A stretch of 64,000 bases of DNA from NCBI RefSeq assembly GCF_049671445.1, contig NZ_JBATUX010000020.1, forward strand, positions 1-64,000, read 5' to 3'. The DNA is from Paenisporosarcina sp049671445 (GTDB lineage: Bacteria > Bacillota > Bacilli > Bacillales_A > Planococcaceae). The first letter of the stretch is position 1. Every line of letters begins with the position of its first letter. The position numbers and the translations under genes are program-made. This document shows, piece after piece, positions 8,482-16,835 of this stretch. Under the pieces are notes generated by a model, which was not told the DNA's origin, ran no database searches, and saw only the letters and a program-made list of their open reading frames with translations.

Positions 8482-9555
8482 ATGAGAAAGTGGTTAGGAA
8501 TGTTAGGCGTATTAATCTTACTAATTGGAGGCTGTTCGGAAAAAGATGCCGTTAAAGTAAACGACGACGTAAGTAAAGATAATCCATCCGGCGATTTAGC
8601 GCCATTAAGTGAGAAAACAAAAGTTGTGATTGCAGAGGATGGTTCAGCATCTGGAGCAGGTTTTTATATAGCGAACGAAAAAGGGTATTTTGATGACTAC
8701 AATATTGAAGTTGAGTTTGTGTCATTTGCGAACAGTGACGATATGCTGCCAGCACTGGCATCTGGTGAAGTGGATATAGCAGGCGGTATTTCTTCAGCTG
8801 CGTTCTTTAATGCAATTGCTCAAGGCATTGACGTTAAAATTATTGCAGATAAAGGGCATAATGCCAAAGATCGATCGTATTTCACCTTTGTAATTGGTGC
8901 TGACAAACAAGACGAAATTAAAGACTATAGTGATTTGAAAGGGAAAAGAGTTGCGGTATCAGGAGAGCATGGCGTCGATGATTACATCTACCAACTGATG
9001 CTCGAACACGCAGGACTGGCGAAAGACGAAGTGGAGTTTGTACTAATGCCTGACTTCGGCACCATGTTAGCGGCTATAGAGAATGGCTCGATTGATGCAG
9101 CCTTGAATATTGAGCCGCTCATTACACAAGGGGTTTCACAAGGCATTCACGCGCGATTTGGTGATGCCACAGACTTTGCACCAGAGGCACAAATAGCAAT
9201 GGTACTTGGCGCTCCTCAATTTATGAACGATGAACAAGATGTATCCTTACGCTTTATGGCAGCATATTTGAAGGGTGTCCGTGATTACAATGATGCTTTC
9301 ATCAAAGGCGAAGATAAGGATGAAATTATCGATATTATGACCAAATACACGGCATTAAAAGACCCCGCAGTCTGGGAAAATGTATTTGTGACTGGACTTA
9401 ATCCTGATGGCAAAATGTTCATAGGAGACATTCGTGATCAATATGAAATGTATAAGAAAAATGGAGCCATTCGTGGACAATTCAAATTTGACGAAGCAAT
9501 TGACACGTCGATTACTGAAAAGGCAGTAGAGATTATAGGAGAGTATGAAAAATAA
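8482..9555 (+). CDS. ABC importer substrate-binding lipoprotein (NMT1/SsuA-like)
   Basis: 357 residues. Signal peptide with lipobox LIGGC (Cys18). The body is an NMT1/SsuA-type two-lobe binding protein: FYIANEKGYFDDYNIEVEFV, GEVDIAGGISSAAF, and DLKGKRVAVSGEHGVDDY are typical positions. It delivers substrate to the permease encoded upstream. The ligand is not predictable from sequence; sulfonate, pyrimidine or vitamin-like compounds are all possible. Ends the operon; a terminator follows about 50 bases later. Confidence 0.88.
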   Translation: MRKWLGMLGVLILLIGGCSEKDAVKVNDDVSKDNPSGDLAPLSEKTKVVIAEDGSASGAGFYIANEKGYFDDYNIEVEFVSFANSDDMLPALASGEVDIAGGISSAAFFNAIAQGIDVKIIADKGHNAKDRSYFTFVIGADKQDEIKDYSDLKGKRVAVSGEHGVDDYIYQLMLEHAGLAKDEVEFVLMPDFGTMLAAIENGSIDAALNIEPLITQGVSQGIHARFGDATDFAPEAQIAMVLGAPQFMNDEQDVSLRFMAAYLKGVRDYNDAFIKGEDKDEIIDIMTKYTALKDPAVWENVFVTGLNPDGKMFIGDIRDQYEMYKKNGAIRGQFKFDEAIDTSITEKAVEIIGEYEK

Positions 9556-9606
9556 GTTGTGAATATTAACTAAGCAACACAATATTAAATTAAATCTCAA
9601 GAAGAA

Positions 9607-9638
9607 AGGACTAAGCGTCATCGTTTAGTTCTTTTTTT
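9607..9638 (+). terminator. Intrinsic terminator of the ABC importer operon
   Basis: An 11-bp stem, AGGACTAAGCG at 9607-9617 with its complement at 9622-9632 (two G-T pairs), loop TCAT, then a run of T. Confidence 0.85.
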
Positions 9639-9844
9639 ATGATGGTGGTTTTTAAAATACTTGAAAGTATGTAGGGCAAGCTGGAGATTGAATGTAGTTG
9701 ATAAAGGGGCAAATGTGAAAAATGAATCGATGAATGGCCGACTTTTTTATTTATCAATAGGCTATATTAAAAAATGCTATTGATTTTCGGCTAGTACAAA
9801 TGAAGGGTAAAAAACAGTGTAGTTTAACAGAGCAAATCCATAAA

Positions 9845-9889
9845 ACAGAAAAAGAGTATTCTTTACTAAGAATCTCTTTTTCTGTTTTA
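9845..9889 (-). terminator. Terminator of the ArsR-SRPBCC operon
   Basis: ACAGAAAAAGAG at 9845-9856 pairs with CTCTTTTTCTGT at 9874-9885. It lies directly past the stop of the leftward SRPBCC gene and could act in both directions. Confidence 0.75.
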
Positions 9890-9893
9890 TCAT

Positions 9894-10382
9894 TTATTTA
9901 GTATACTTTCTTGAGAAAACCTTAAAAGCAGTCCTTGATAAAACTCCTTTTAGTCCAGTCTTTGGAACATGGGCATTGGCTTCTCCATGCTCCACATATT
10001 GTTGTAGGTGAAGGAGCGTATCATCCCATCCTTTGGAGCACATTTTGTAACATGATAAGGATGGGGTTAAGCCGTTATGTTGAAATTCAACACTTGTTTT
10101 TCTTGTTCCAATAGAACGTAATAAAAAAACAACATCCGTACCTTTCCACTCATTCCAACCCTCAACACAGGTCCAATGTACCTTCTCGTTCGGGACGAGA
10201 TTCACTATTTTCATTGAATTAAATAATAATCGTTCGAAGCGAAAAGAGTGTACTCCACCGATTTCAGTGCTTATATCGCAATCAACAGTCCACCAACTTT
10301 TTATGCCTTTTTCAGTTGTAATGGCTTTGTATACTTCTTCAACTGATGCCGAAAGTTCAAATCGTTTTACATAGCTACTCAT
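9894..10382 (-). CDS. SRPBCC/AHSA1-type domain protein
   Basis: 162 residues with the START-like AHSA1 fold: an N-terminal strand (FELSASVEEVYKAITT), KGIKSWW, then EKVHWTCVEGWNEWKGTDV and a C-terminal helix around GWDDTLLHLQQYVEHG. Such proteins bind hydrophobic ligands in a deep cavity; the ligand is unknown. Its start overlaps the stop of the ArsR-SRPBCC gene by one base (TAATG), so the pair is translationally coupled. The last 25 residues are an extra basic tail. Confidence 0.8.
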   Translation of the reverse strand: MSSYVKRFELSASVEEVYKAITTEKGIKSWWTVDCDISTEIGGVHSFRFERLLFNSMKIVNLVPNEKVHWTCVEGWNEWKGTDVVFLLRSIGTRKTSVEFQHNGLTPSLSCYKMCSKGWDDTLLHLQQYVEHGEANAHVPKTGLKGVLSRTAFKVFSRKYTK

Positions 10383-11149
10383 TATTTTCCCTCAACATGT
10401 TTTCTTAATTTATTTAGAAGTAATTCCCATCCATTCGAATGTGCTTTTTCCCATTCTGGATCTAGTAATCCAACAGCACTATGTGATAATTTTACCGTCG
10501 TTACTTTACCGTTGTTTTCCAATTTGTACCCATAATGACTATTAACAGCGCCTTGCATACCTAATAAACCTTGCAAACGAATTTCTTCATTTTCTTTGTA
10601 ATAAAGAACTGTTCCCCAAAGTGCTCCTTGACCATTGTCCCAATTCTCCATAAAGAACCCACCAACTTTTGGATCAAATGTAATGTGAGAATTTTCTTCT
10701 TCAAATCGGAATTCCCACCAGTCATTAATATCATTAACAAGAGAGTGGAAAACAGCTTTTAATGGTGCGTTTATTTCAACTTGTTGTTCAATTTGAAAAG
10801 AACTAATTTCAGTCTTCATATTTTCGGTTCCTCCAATTTCTAATTTTGTTTTTAAATTAGTTAAAGATGTTGATAATGTTGATTCATATTTACTAACCCA
10901 ACGGTTATACACTTCTTGAAAAGGAATGATATTTAAGTAGTTTAATCGCATACGCCCTTGTCTTCGTATAACGATTAAATGTACGTCTTCCAATATCTTT
11001 AAATGCTTCATAACAGCATACCTAGAGACATCAAAGTGTTCACTTAACTCACCTGTAGATAGTGGACCTTTCTTTAATAAATCAAGAATATCTACTCGTG
11101 TTGGATGGGACAGCGCTTTAAATAGATGAGTAACTTCTTCGTTAATCAT
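10382..11149 (-). CDS. ArsR-type regulator fused to SRPBCC domain
   Basis: 255 residues in two parts. Residues 1-90 are an ArsR winged helix (LFKALSHPTRVDILDLL, then the recognition helix FDVSRYAVMKHLKIL). From about residue 110 an AHSA1/SRPBCC domain follows (FQIEQQVEINAPLKAVFHSL, WDNGQGALWGTVL). No metal-binding cysteine pair is present in the HTH part, so sensing probably goes through the ligand-binding domain. A 20-bp inverted repeat 32 bases upstream is a good self-operator. Cotranscribed with the second SRPBCC gene. Confidence 0.85.
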   Translation of the reverse strand: MINEEVTHLFKALSHPTRVDILDLLKKGPLSTGELSEHFDVSRYAVMKHLKILEDVHLIVIRRQGRMRLNYLNIIPFQEVYNRWVSKYESTLSTSLTNLKTKLEIGGTENMKTEISSFQIEQQVEINAPLKAVFHSLVNDINDWWEFRFEEENSHITFDPKVGGFFMENWDNGQGALWGTVLYYKENEEIRLQGLLGMQGAVNSHYGYKLENNGKVTTVKLSHSAVGLLDPEWEKAHSNGWELLLNKLRKHVEGK

Positions 11150-11180
11150 AATATTGTTTCTTCACGCCTTTCCAATCATT

Positions 11181-11200
11181 ATGTTACTAAAAGGTAACAT
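11181..11200. promoter_or_regulatory. Candidate operator of the ArsR-SRPBCC regulator
   Basis: Perfect inverted repeat ATGTTAC-N6-GTAACAT, 32 bases upstream of the regulator start. Size and position fit an ArsR-family self-regulation site. Confidence 0.55.
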
Positions 11201-11323
11201 ATAATATTTTTAAATACAAGCTTGATGTTGTAGGAGAAAGGGTAATGAAAAGAGAAAATATATGGTAAACTAAAGTTACTATTTTCATAATTTTCTAACA
11301 ATACAACTAGAGAGGGTGTTGAC

Positions 11324-12769
11324 ATGTTTACTTCGTATAAGGTAGATCCATTTTTTGATGAAATGTTAAAAGCAAGTGGGAAGCCGAAAGACCATTATCA
11401 AAAATTTTATGATATGATACAAAAATTTTCTATCGATGAACTTAAAGAAAAACATGAGACAGCCCAACAATCTTTTTTACGCCAAGGGATAACCTTTACG
11501 GTTTACAATAATAACGTAGGTGCTGAAAGGACAATGCCTTTCGATTTCGTACCAATCATCATTCCGCCAGAGGATTGGAATACCATAGAAAAAGGTATGG
11601 TGCAGCGCTCTGAAGCGTTAAATTGTTTCTTGCAGGATGTGTATAATGAACAAAAAATTATTAACGATGGCATTATTCCGCGAAATTTGGTTGAAGAAAA
11701 TCCTTATTATTATGCCAAACAAATACAAGGGATAAAAATACCGTTAAATAATCATATTTTTCTTGCTGGTATTGATTTAATTAGAGATGAAAATGGAGAT
11801 TACTTAGTGCTAGAAGACAATTTGCGAAATCCTTCCGGAATATCATATGTGTATCAAAATCGCTATGTCATGCGTCAAGTTTACCCAGAGTTTTTTGCCA
11901 AACATTCTGTCCAAACATTAGAACATCAAGTAACATTTTTACATGAAGCCATCATGGATCATGCTCCAAATGGAGTAGAAAATCCTCGTGCAGTTTTACT
12001 AACTCCGGGTATTTATAATTCAGCGTATTACGATCATGTGTTTTTAGCACAACAAATGGGACTTCAAATGGTTGAAGGCCGTGACTTGATGGTCTCAAAC
12101 AACATTGTTTATATGAAAACGATTCGTGGTCTTGAACGGGTAGATATCATCTATCGCCGTATTGACGATGATTATTTAGATCCAGAAGCATTCCTTGAAG
12201 ATTCAACACTGGGAGTCAAAGGATTATTGGAAGCATATCGCCAAGGGAATGTGGCTATTTTAAACGGCATAGGTAATGGTGTAGCTGATGATAAAGCGAT
12301 GTATGTATATGTTCCTGACATGATACGCTATTACTTAAACGAAGAACCAATTATTAAAAACGTCACGACGTATCGTTTAGAAGATCCAACCCAAAGAGAA
12401 TGGGTGTTGGAACATTTACACGAATTAGTGGTTAAAAATGTTGGCGCTTCTGGTGGCTATGACATGCTTATTGGACCACATGCATCTGAGGAAGAAATCG
12501 AGAAATTCAGAGAGAAAATCCTTGAAACACCTCATCAATATATTGCACAACCGACAATCAAATTATCAAGAGCACCTGCCTATCAAGGGGAGGAGTTTTA
12601 TCCTTGTCATGTGGACTTACGTGTATTTGTTATGAGAGGAAAAGAAACGCATGTATTCCCAGGTGGTTTATCTCGTGTAGCATTGAAAAAAGGTTCCCTT
12701 GTCGTAAACTCATCACAAGGTGGTGGTGGTAAAGATACGTGGGTCATGAAAACAGGGGGAGTAAGCTAA
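11324..12769 (+). CDS. Circularly permuted ATP-grasp protein
   Basis: 481 residues matching the circularly permuted ATP-grasp type 2 family (formerly DUF404/DUF407). Recognisable parts are VLEDNLRNPSGISYVYQNR, the VEGRDLMVSNN segment, DIIYRRIDDDYLDPE, VKNVGASGGYDMLIGP and the C-terminal HVDLRVFVMRG. The family is predicted to form amide bonds on peptides or small molecules, and its usual partners are alpha-E and transglutaminase-like proteins. Here the next gene encodes exactly these, overlapping by one base. The product is unknown. AGAGGGTG precedes the ATG. Confidence 0.88.
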   Translation: MFTSYKVDPFFDEMLKASGKPKDHYQKFYDMIQKFSIDELKEKHETAQQSFLRQGITFTVYNNNVGAERTMPFDFVPIIIPPEDWNTIEKGMVQRSEALNCFLQDVYNEQKIINDGIIPRNLVEENPYYYAKQIQGIKIPLNNHIFLAGIDLIRDENGDYLVLEDNLRNPSGISYVYQNRYVMRQVYPEFFAKHSVQTLEHQVTFLHEAIMDHAPNGVENPRAVLLTPGIYNSAYYDHVFLAQQMGLQMVEGRDLMVSNNIVYMKTIRGLERVDIIYRRIDDDYLDPEAFLEDSTLGVKGLLEAYRQGNVAILNGIGNGVADDKAMYVYVPDMIRYYLNEEPIIKNVTTYRLEDPTQREWVLEHLHELVVKNVGASGGYDMLIGPHASEEEIEKFREKILETPHQYIAQPTIKLSRAPAYQGEEFYPCHVDLRVFVMRGKETHVFPGGLSRVALKKGSLVVNSSQGGGGKDTWVMKTGGVS

Positions 12770-14646
12770 TGTTAAGTCGTGTAGCAGATTCACTCTATTG
12801 GATGGCAAGAAATATTGAACGTACAGAATTAAATGCGCGAATTTTAGACGTTCATTTAACACAGATGGTTGAGAGCTCGAGTGAAGATTTATTGGATGGA
12901 AAACATTGGAAAATATTATTCGAATCTTGTTCGACAAAAGAGGAATTAGAGGAATTAAAAAATAATCCTGAAGCTCAAGATGAAGAGTATATACGTTATT
13001 TGGCTTATAGTTCGGAAAATCTAAATTCTATTTTCAGTTGTGTGCGAGTAGCTCGAGAAAACGCCCGAATCAGTCGAGATCATCTGCCAAATGAGCTATT
13101 TGAAATTTGGAATGATCTATACCTCTTTACACACCAGGCAGAACAAGAACAATTTTCCATTCATCAAGTACGTGCATTTTTGCGAAAAGTGAAAGTGACC
13201 GCATTAACAGCTCAAGGAATTATTGAGTCAGGGATGTCTCGTAGTGTAGCTTATCGGATGATTAAAATCGGTAAATGGCTGGAGCGGGCAGAAAAAACAG
13301 CCCGAATTTTAAACGTTGTATGTGAACAAACACGAGAAACACAATTATTGTACAAAGGTGACGACTACTACGCGTGGTTGTCTGCGTTAAGAATGTTAAA
13401 TGGCTACGAGGCTTACTTAAAAGTAAACCGTCCGAAAATGGATCCTAAAACCATCTTAACTTTCTTAATTGCAGACGAGTCCTTTCCAAGGTCGATTCAC
13501 TACAATATGAATCATGTACGAGCGGCGGTTGATATTTTAGAAAATGCGAAGATAGCTCATTATTCTTCAGAATTATATTATGCACTCGAAAGCCTGAAGA
13601 ATGATTTTGACGAAATATCGATTCAAGAGTTAAATTCAGACGATATGTTAGCATTTTTAAATACGTTTCAAAATAAATGTAATGAAGTCGGTCGAATCTT
13701 CTCTAGAACATATTATTTGATCGAACCGGTTTCGAAGCAAGAACAAACTCAAATAGTTAGTATCCCGGAACAGTTGAATTTTGAAAAAGCATCTTCTATG
13801 AAATATAAAATCGAACATACGAATATTTTCGATTATGACACATGGGTTGATCAAAGTATGAATTCTATTCGACTCAAACCACGAACTGATGAGTGTCAGC
13901 GTTTGCTATCATACCGCACAGATATAACGCCTGTAGCACTGACGAAGGAACATGTGGATATTTGGGGAAATAATGTGGAATCATTCTTTATTGCAGACCA
14001 TCATAAGCATTTAGAGGTAAAGGCCACTTCAGTTGTGAGCATTCAAAAGAGTCCCTGGATTCATCGAATTGATTATTCACCTGAAATGCATGCTATTTTC
14101 CATTCTGATTTATTTAGTAGTCATTATCTAGCGTATTTAAGTAATACGGCGTACACATATTTAACTCCTGAACAGGTGGAGCATGTAGATTCGGATATTG
14201 GACAAATGGCAAACCCGGTGCAGTACGCTATCGATGTAATGGGTTATTTATTTAATCGCTTTACGTATGATGGTTCTTCTACGACCGTGTCAACGAAGGC
14301 AACTGAATCATTTGATTTGAAGAAAGGTGTTTGCCAAGATATTTCACATGTTATGCTTGGGATTTTACGCACGAAACACATTCCAGCGAGATATGTCAGT
14401 GGGTACTTATATGTAGGAGAAAATTCTGCATTAGTAGGTGACGCAGCTAGTCATGCTTGGATTGAAGTGATGGTACCTGGTATTGGATGGGTAGGGCTCG
14501 ATCCTACCAATAATGTAGAGGCGCTTGAAAATCATATACGTGTTGGAGTTGGACGGGACTATGGTGATGTTAGTCCTGTACAAGGTGTCTATCGTGGAGG
14601 TAGTCATAAATTAGATGTTAAAGTATCAGTTAGTTTAATTGAGTAA
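12769..14646 (+). CDS. Alpha-E domain fused to transglutaminase-like protease
   Basis: About 625 residues. Residues 1-310 form an alpha-E domain (MLSRVADSLYWMARNIERTE, SRSVAYRMIKIGKWLERAEK). A short linker leads to a bacterial transglutaminase N-terminal domain from about residue 344, then a transglutaminase-like core with Cys522 (KKGVCQDISH), His562 (ASHAWIEV) and Asp578 (GLDPTNN), the expected triad. In most genomes these are two genes; here they are one frame with no internal ribosome site at the junction Met. The start ATG overlaps the ATP-grasp stop and has AGGGGGA eight bases upstream. The complex may ligate and trim peptides. Confidence 0.88.
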   Translation: MLSRVADSLYWMARNIERTELNARILDVHLTQMVESSSEDLLDGKHWKILFESCSTKEELEELKNNPEAQDEEYIRYLAYSSENLNSIFSCVRVARENARISRDHLPNELFEIWNDLYLFTHQAEQEQFSIHQVRAFLRKVKVTALTAQGIIESGMSRSVAYRMIKIGKWLERAEKTARILNVVCEQTRETQLLYKGDDYYAWLSALRMLNGYEAYLKVNRPKMDPKTILTFLIADESFPRSIHYNMNHVRAAVDILENAKIAHYSSELYYALESLKNDFDEISIQELNSDDMLAFLNTFQNKCNEVGRIFSRTYYLIEPVSKQEQTQIVSIPEQLNFEKASSMKYKIEHTNIFDYDTWVDQSMNSIRLKPRTDECQRLLSYRTDITPVALTKEHVDIWGNNVESFFIADHHKHLEVKATSVVSIQKSPWIHRIDYSPEMHAIFHSDLFSSHYLAYLSNTAYTYLTPEQVEHVDSDIGQMANPVQYAIDVMGYLFNRFTYDGSSTTVSTKATESFDLKKGVCQDISHVMLGILRTKHIPARYVSGYLYVGENSALVGDAASHAWIEVMVPGIGWVGLDPTNNVEALENHIRVGVGRDYGDVSPVQGVYRGGSHKLDVKVSVSLIE

Positions 14647-14676
14647 TAAAAAGCAATCGTGCATTTTAAGTTCAAT

Positions 14677-14717
14677 AAAAGATGACTCGGAATTCATTTC
14701 CGGAGTCATCTTTTTTG
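14677..14717 (+). terminator. Terminator of the ATP-grasp/alpha-E operon
   Basis: AAAAGATGACTC at 14677-14688 pairs with GAGTCATCTTTT at 14703-14714, with further pairing GGAA/TTCC inside, followed by T residues. Confidence 0.88.
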
Positions 14718-14755
14718 TTGAAGTGACACCTTCGAAATTGGAGGTGGATACTTCG

Positions 14756-14886
14756 TCCACTCAACTTGGTTTGTTGTCCACTCACTGTGAGTGATCGTCC
14801 ATTCGACTTGGTTTATTGTCCACTCGCTGTGAGTTGTCGTCCATTCAACTTGGTTTATCGTCCATTCGCTTGGAGACGCACAGCAT
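14756..14886. repeat. 21-bp phased array A with end cap
   Basis: Six units start at 14756, 14777, 14798, 14819, 14840 and 14861, exactly 21 bases apart, each opening with TCCA(C/T)TC. Units alternate between two tails (CTTGGTTT.. and CTGTGAGT..), giving a 42-bp higher order. The last unit runs into GCTTGGAGACG and a short cap that recurs at the end of array B (24.67 kb). It lies between two convergent transcription units. An open frame across it just reflects 21 being a multiple of three. Confidence 0.85.
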
Positions 14887-14978
14887 TCAGCCTGAGAAGG
14901 ACACCTGTCCTGTACCTATGGCGAGAGTCGGTTCGAATTACAGTCTTTATCATGAGAATGCGCTTTCCAAATAAACGA

Positions 14979-16619
14979 TCATAAAACGCTTATTTCCACT
15001 CGATTACGTCCATTGTTTTTTGCGCGATAAAGCTCATTATCTGCCATGACATACATGTCGAGTACCCGTGATGTTTGCGATCGCTTGCAATGGACTGCAC
15101 CGATACTAATCGTAACTGGAAGGGTTTCTCCCTTAAATTGATAAGATAGGTTTAAATCTCCCACCGCTTTTCTAATTGATTCTGCAAACTGTTTCAATGG
15201 AGTCGCTTCTAATCCGTTCGTAAAGCAAACAAATTCCTCTCCACCATAGCGTCCAAGAATACCTTGCTGATTACCAAAGGTTAAGTTCATACATGCTGCG
15301 ACCTGTTTTAAACATTCATCACCTTGCACATGTCCGTGGTAATCGTTATAGCGTTTGAAATAGTCTATATCCAACATCATCAACGAAATAGGTTGATCTA
15401 AAAGGGACTCTTCATCCCAAATCTTTTGAAGGTATCTGGTTACGCCTTTTCGACTAACTACTCCCGTCAATTCATCATAATCAACTTCATCACTCAGATT
15501 CATATTGGCTGTTTCTAGTTCAGCTAATAGCTTTTTTTGAGTCGCGATTTCAATTTCTAGTTGTTCATTCATTTTCGAAATTTGTTCTACTTCCTTACCA
15601 GTGAATCCCTTATTTAATTCGATCTTAATAATTTCAAGTTTTTTGGAGATTACTTGAGTTTCAATAGCTTGTTCCACAATATGATAGCGCTTGAAGTAAT
15701 CTAGAGCTAATTGATAGTGTCCTTTTTCTTCGTGAAATTCAGTAAGCATGGTGTAAAGTGAACTCAGTTTTTTTCTGGCTTGAACTTGTTCGGCATGTTG
15801 AACAGCTTGATTCAGATATTCCAAAAAACTACTTTCATTTTCCCCACGTTCCATTTCGGCTAAGTTAACGAATACGTCAATGGTGTAGAATTTATTCCCA
15901 ATATGCTCTAATCTTTTTAACGCACTGTCATAAAATTGTTTAGCAAGCTCGTACTCTTTTTTTATGAAATGAATTTTACCGATTTTATTTTCTACTTCCG
16001 CTAAAGATGGGGTATCATCGAGCTCAATTAACATCTCATAACTTTTTTGGAAATAATCATAACTGATATCCAAATTTAAGTTTTTTAATTGAATTTCACC
16101 GATGTTTTCTAAAATTATCGGCAAATTCATTTCAAATTGATGGTCTCTCGAAATTTCTAATGCCAGCTCGTAAGCGGCAAGGGCTTCTTCTTCATTGTTA
16201 GCTTCTCGATATACTTCACCTATATTATTGTATATACGACTCATAATTAAATATTCTTCTAAGCCCTTTAAGTGAAATAAAGCGTTTAAGAAATACTCCA
16301 GTGCTTGGTCGTATTGAGCGTAGTAAAAGTAGACGACGCCTAGTAAGTTTAATGCTTCCGCTACGCCACGATTGTTTCCTAATTGTTCGTACAATTGGTA
16401 GGAGTCGTAAGCATGATCATAACACTGTTCTAAATCAGTCATTGAACGGCAAGCTAAGCCCATTGCAAATAGAGCAGCCGCTAGTGAACTTTTTTGATTG
16501 TTTTCGAGTGCAAGCAATTGAGCTTTATGAGCTAACTCAAAAGCTTGAGCTGGATTTTGAAAAGCTATCCTTCTAGATTCTTCAATTAAATCCATCAGTT
16601 GTTCAGTAACTAATTCCAT
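14979..16619 (-). CDS. TPR-repeat diguanylate cyclase (GGDEF)
   Basis: About 546 residues. The N-terminal 320 residues are tetratricopeptide repeats (for example GVAEALNLLGVVYFYYAQYD). A coiled-coil linker (EIATQKKLLAELETANMNLS) connects to a C-terminal GGDEF domain. The active site is present as RYGGEEF with the metal ligand in MMLDIDYFKRYNDYHG, so c-di-GMP synthesis from two GTP is likely. The product-inhibition RxxD site five residues upstream is absent (NQQG). No membrane segment, so it is cytosolic with protein-binding TPRs. GAGGAG lies eight bases before the ATG at 16619. Confidence 0.88.
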   Translation of the reverse strand: MELVTEQLMDLIEESRRIAFQNPAQAFELAHKAQLLALENNQKSSLAAALFAMGLACRSMTDLEQCYDHAYDSYQLYEQLGNNRGVAEALNLLGVVYFYYAQYDQALEYFLNALFHLKGLEEYLIMSRIYNNIGEVYREANNEEEALAAYELALEISRDHQFEMNLPIILENIGEIQLKNLNLDISYDYFQKSYEMLIELDDTPSLAEVENKIGKIHFIKKEYELAKQFYDSALKRLEHIGNKFYTIDVFVNLAEMERGENESSFLEYLNQAVQHAEQVQARKKLSSLYTMLTEFHEEKGHYQLALDYFKRYHIVEQAIETQVISKKLEIIKIELNKGFTGKEVEQISKMNEQLEIEIATQKKLLAELETANMNLSDEVDYDELTGVVSRKGVTRYLQKIWDEESLLDQPISLMMLDIDYFKRYNDYHGHVQGDECLKQVAACMNLTFGNQQGILGRYGGEEFVCFTNGLEATPLKQFAESIRKAVGDLNLSYQFKGETLPVTISIGAVHCKRSQTSRVLDMYVMADNELYRAKNNGRNRVEISVL

Positions 16620-16835
16620 GCTCACCACTCCTCAAAGGAAATTCTTCCTCCTTATTTCGACATTTTTTGCCAATAACCTTCTCAGCATGAATGAAAAGGA
16701 TGCGATATGTTAAATGTGAAACTCAAAATCATGGGGAGAGACAAGTGTGCGCAACACATTGCAAGGTCAAGTCATGTGCAATAAGGCAGGTTGGTATGAA
16801 ATAATAGGGGAAAACGCTAACGGAGGGTGAAACAA

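Larger units (their letters stand above)
9556..9893. other. Intergenic stretch without gene; three hairpins
   Basis: Holds the importer terminator (9607-9638), a long imperfect hairpin around 9736-9791 with arms ATCAATAG (9753-9760) and CTATTGAT (9777-9784) flanked by GGCCGA/TCGGCT, and the terminator next to the SRPBCC gene (9845-9889). No plausible coding frame. Confidence 0.6.

Noticed and set aside
14766..14984. 72-residue protein with heptad repeats
   Set aside because: No ribosome site; the frame is open only because the 21-bp array has a period divisible by three, and it runs into the 3' end of the GGDEF gene.
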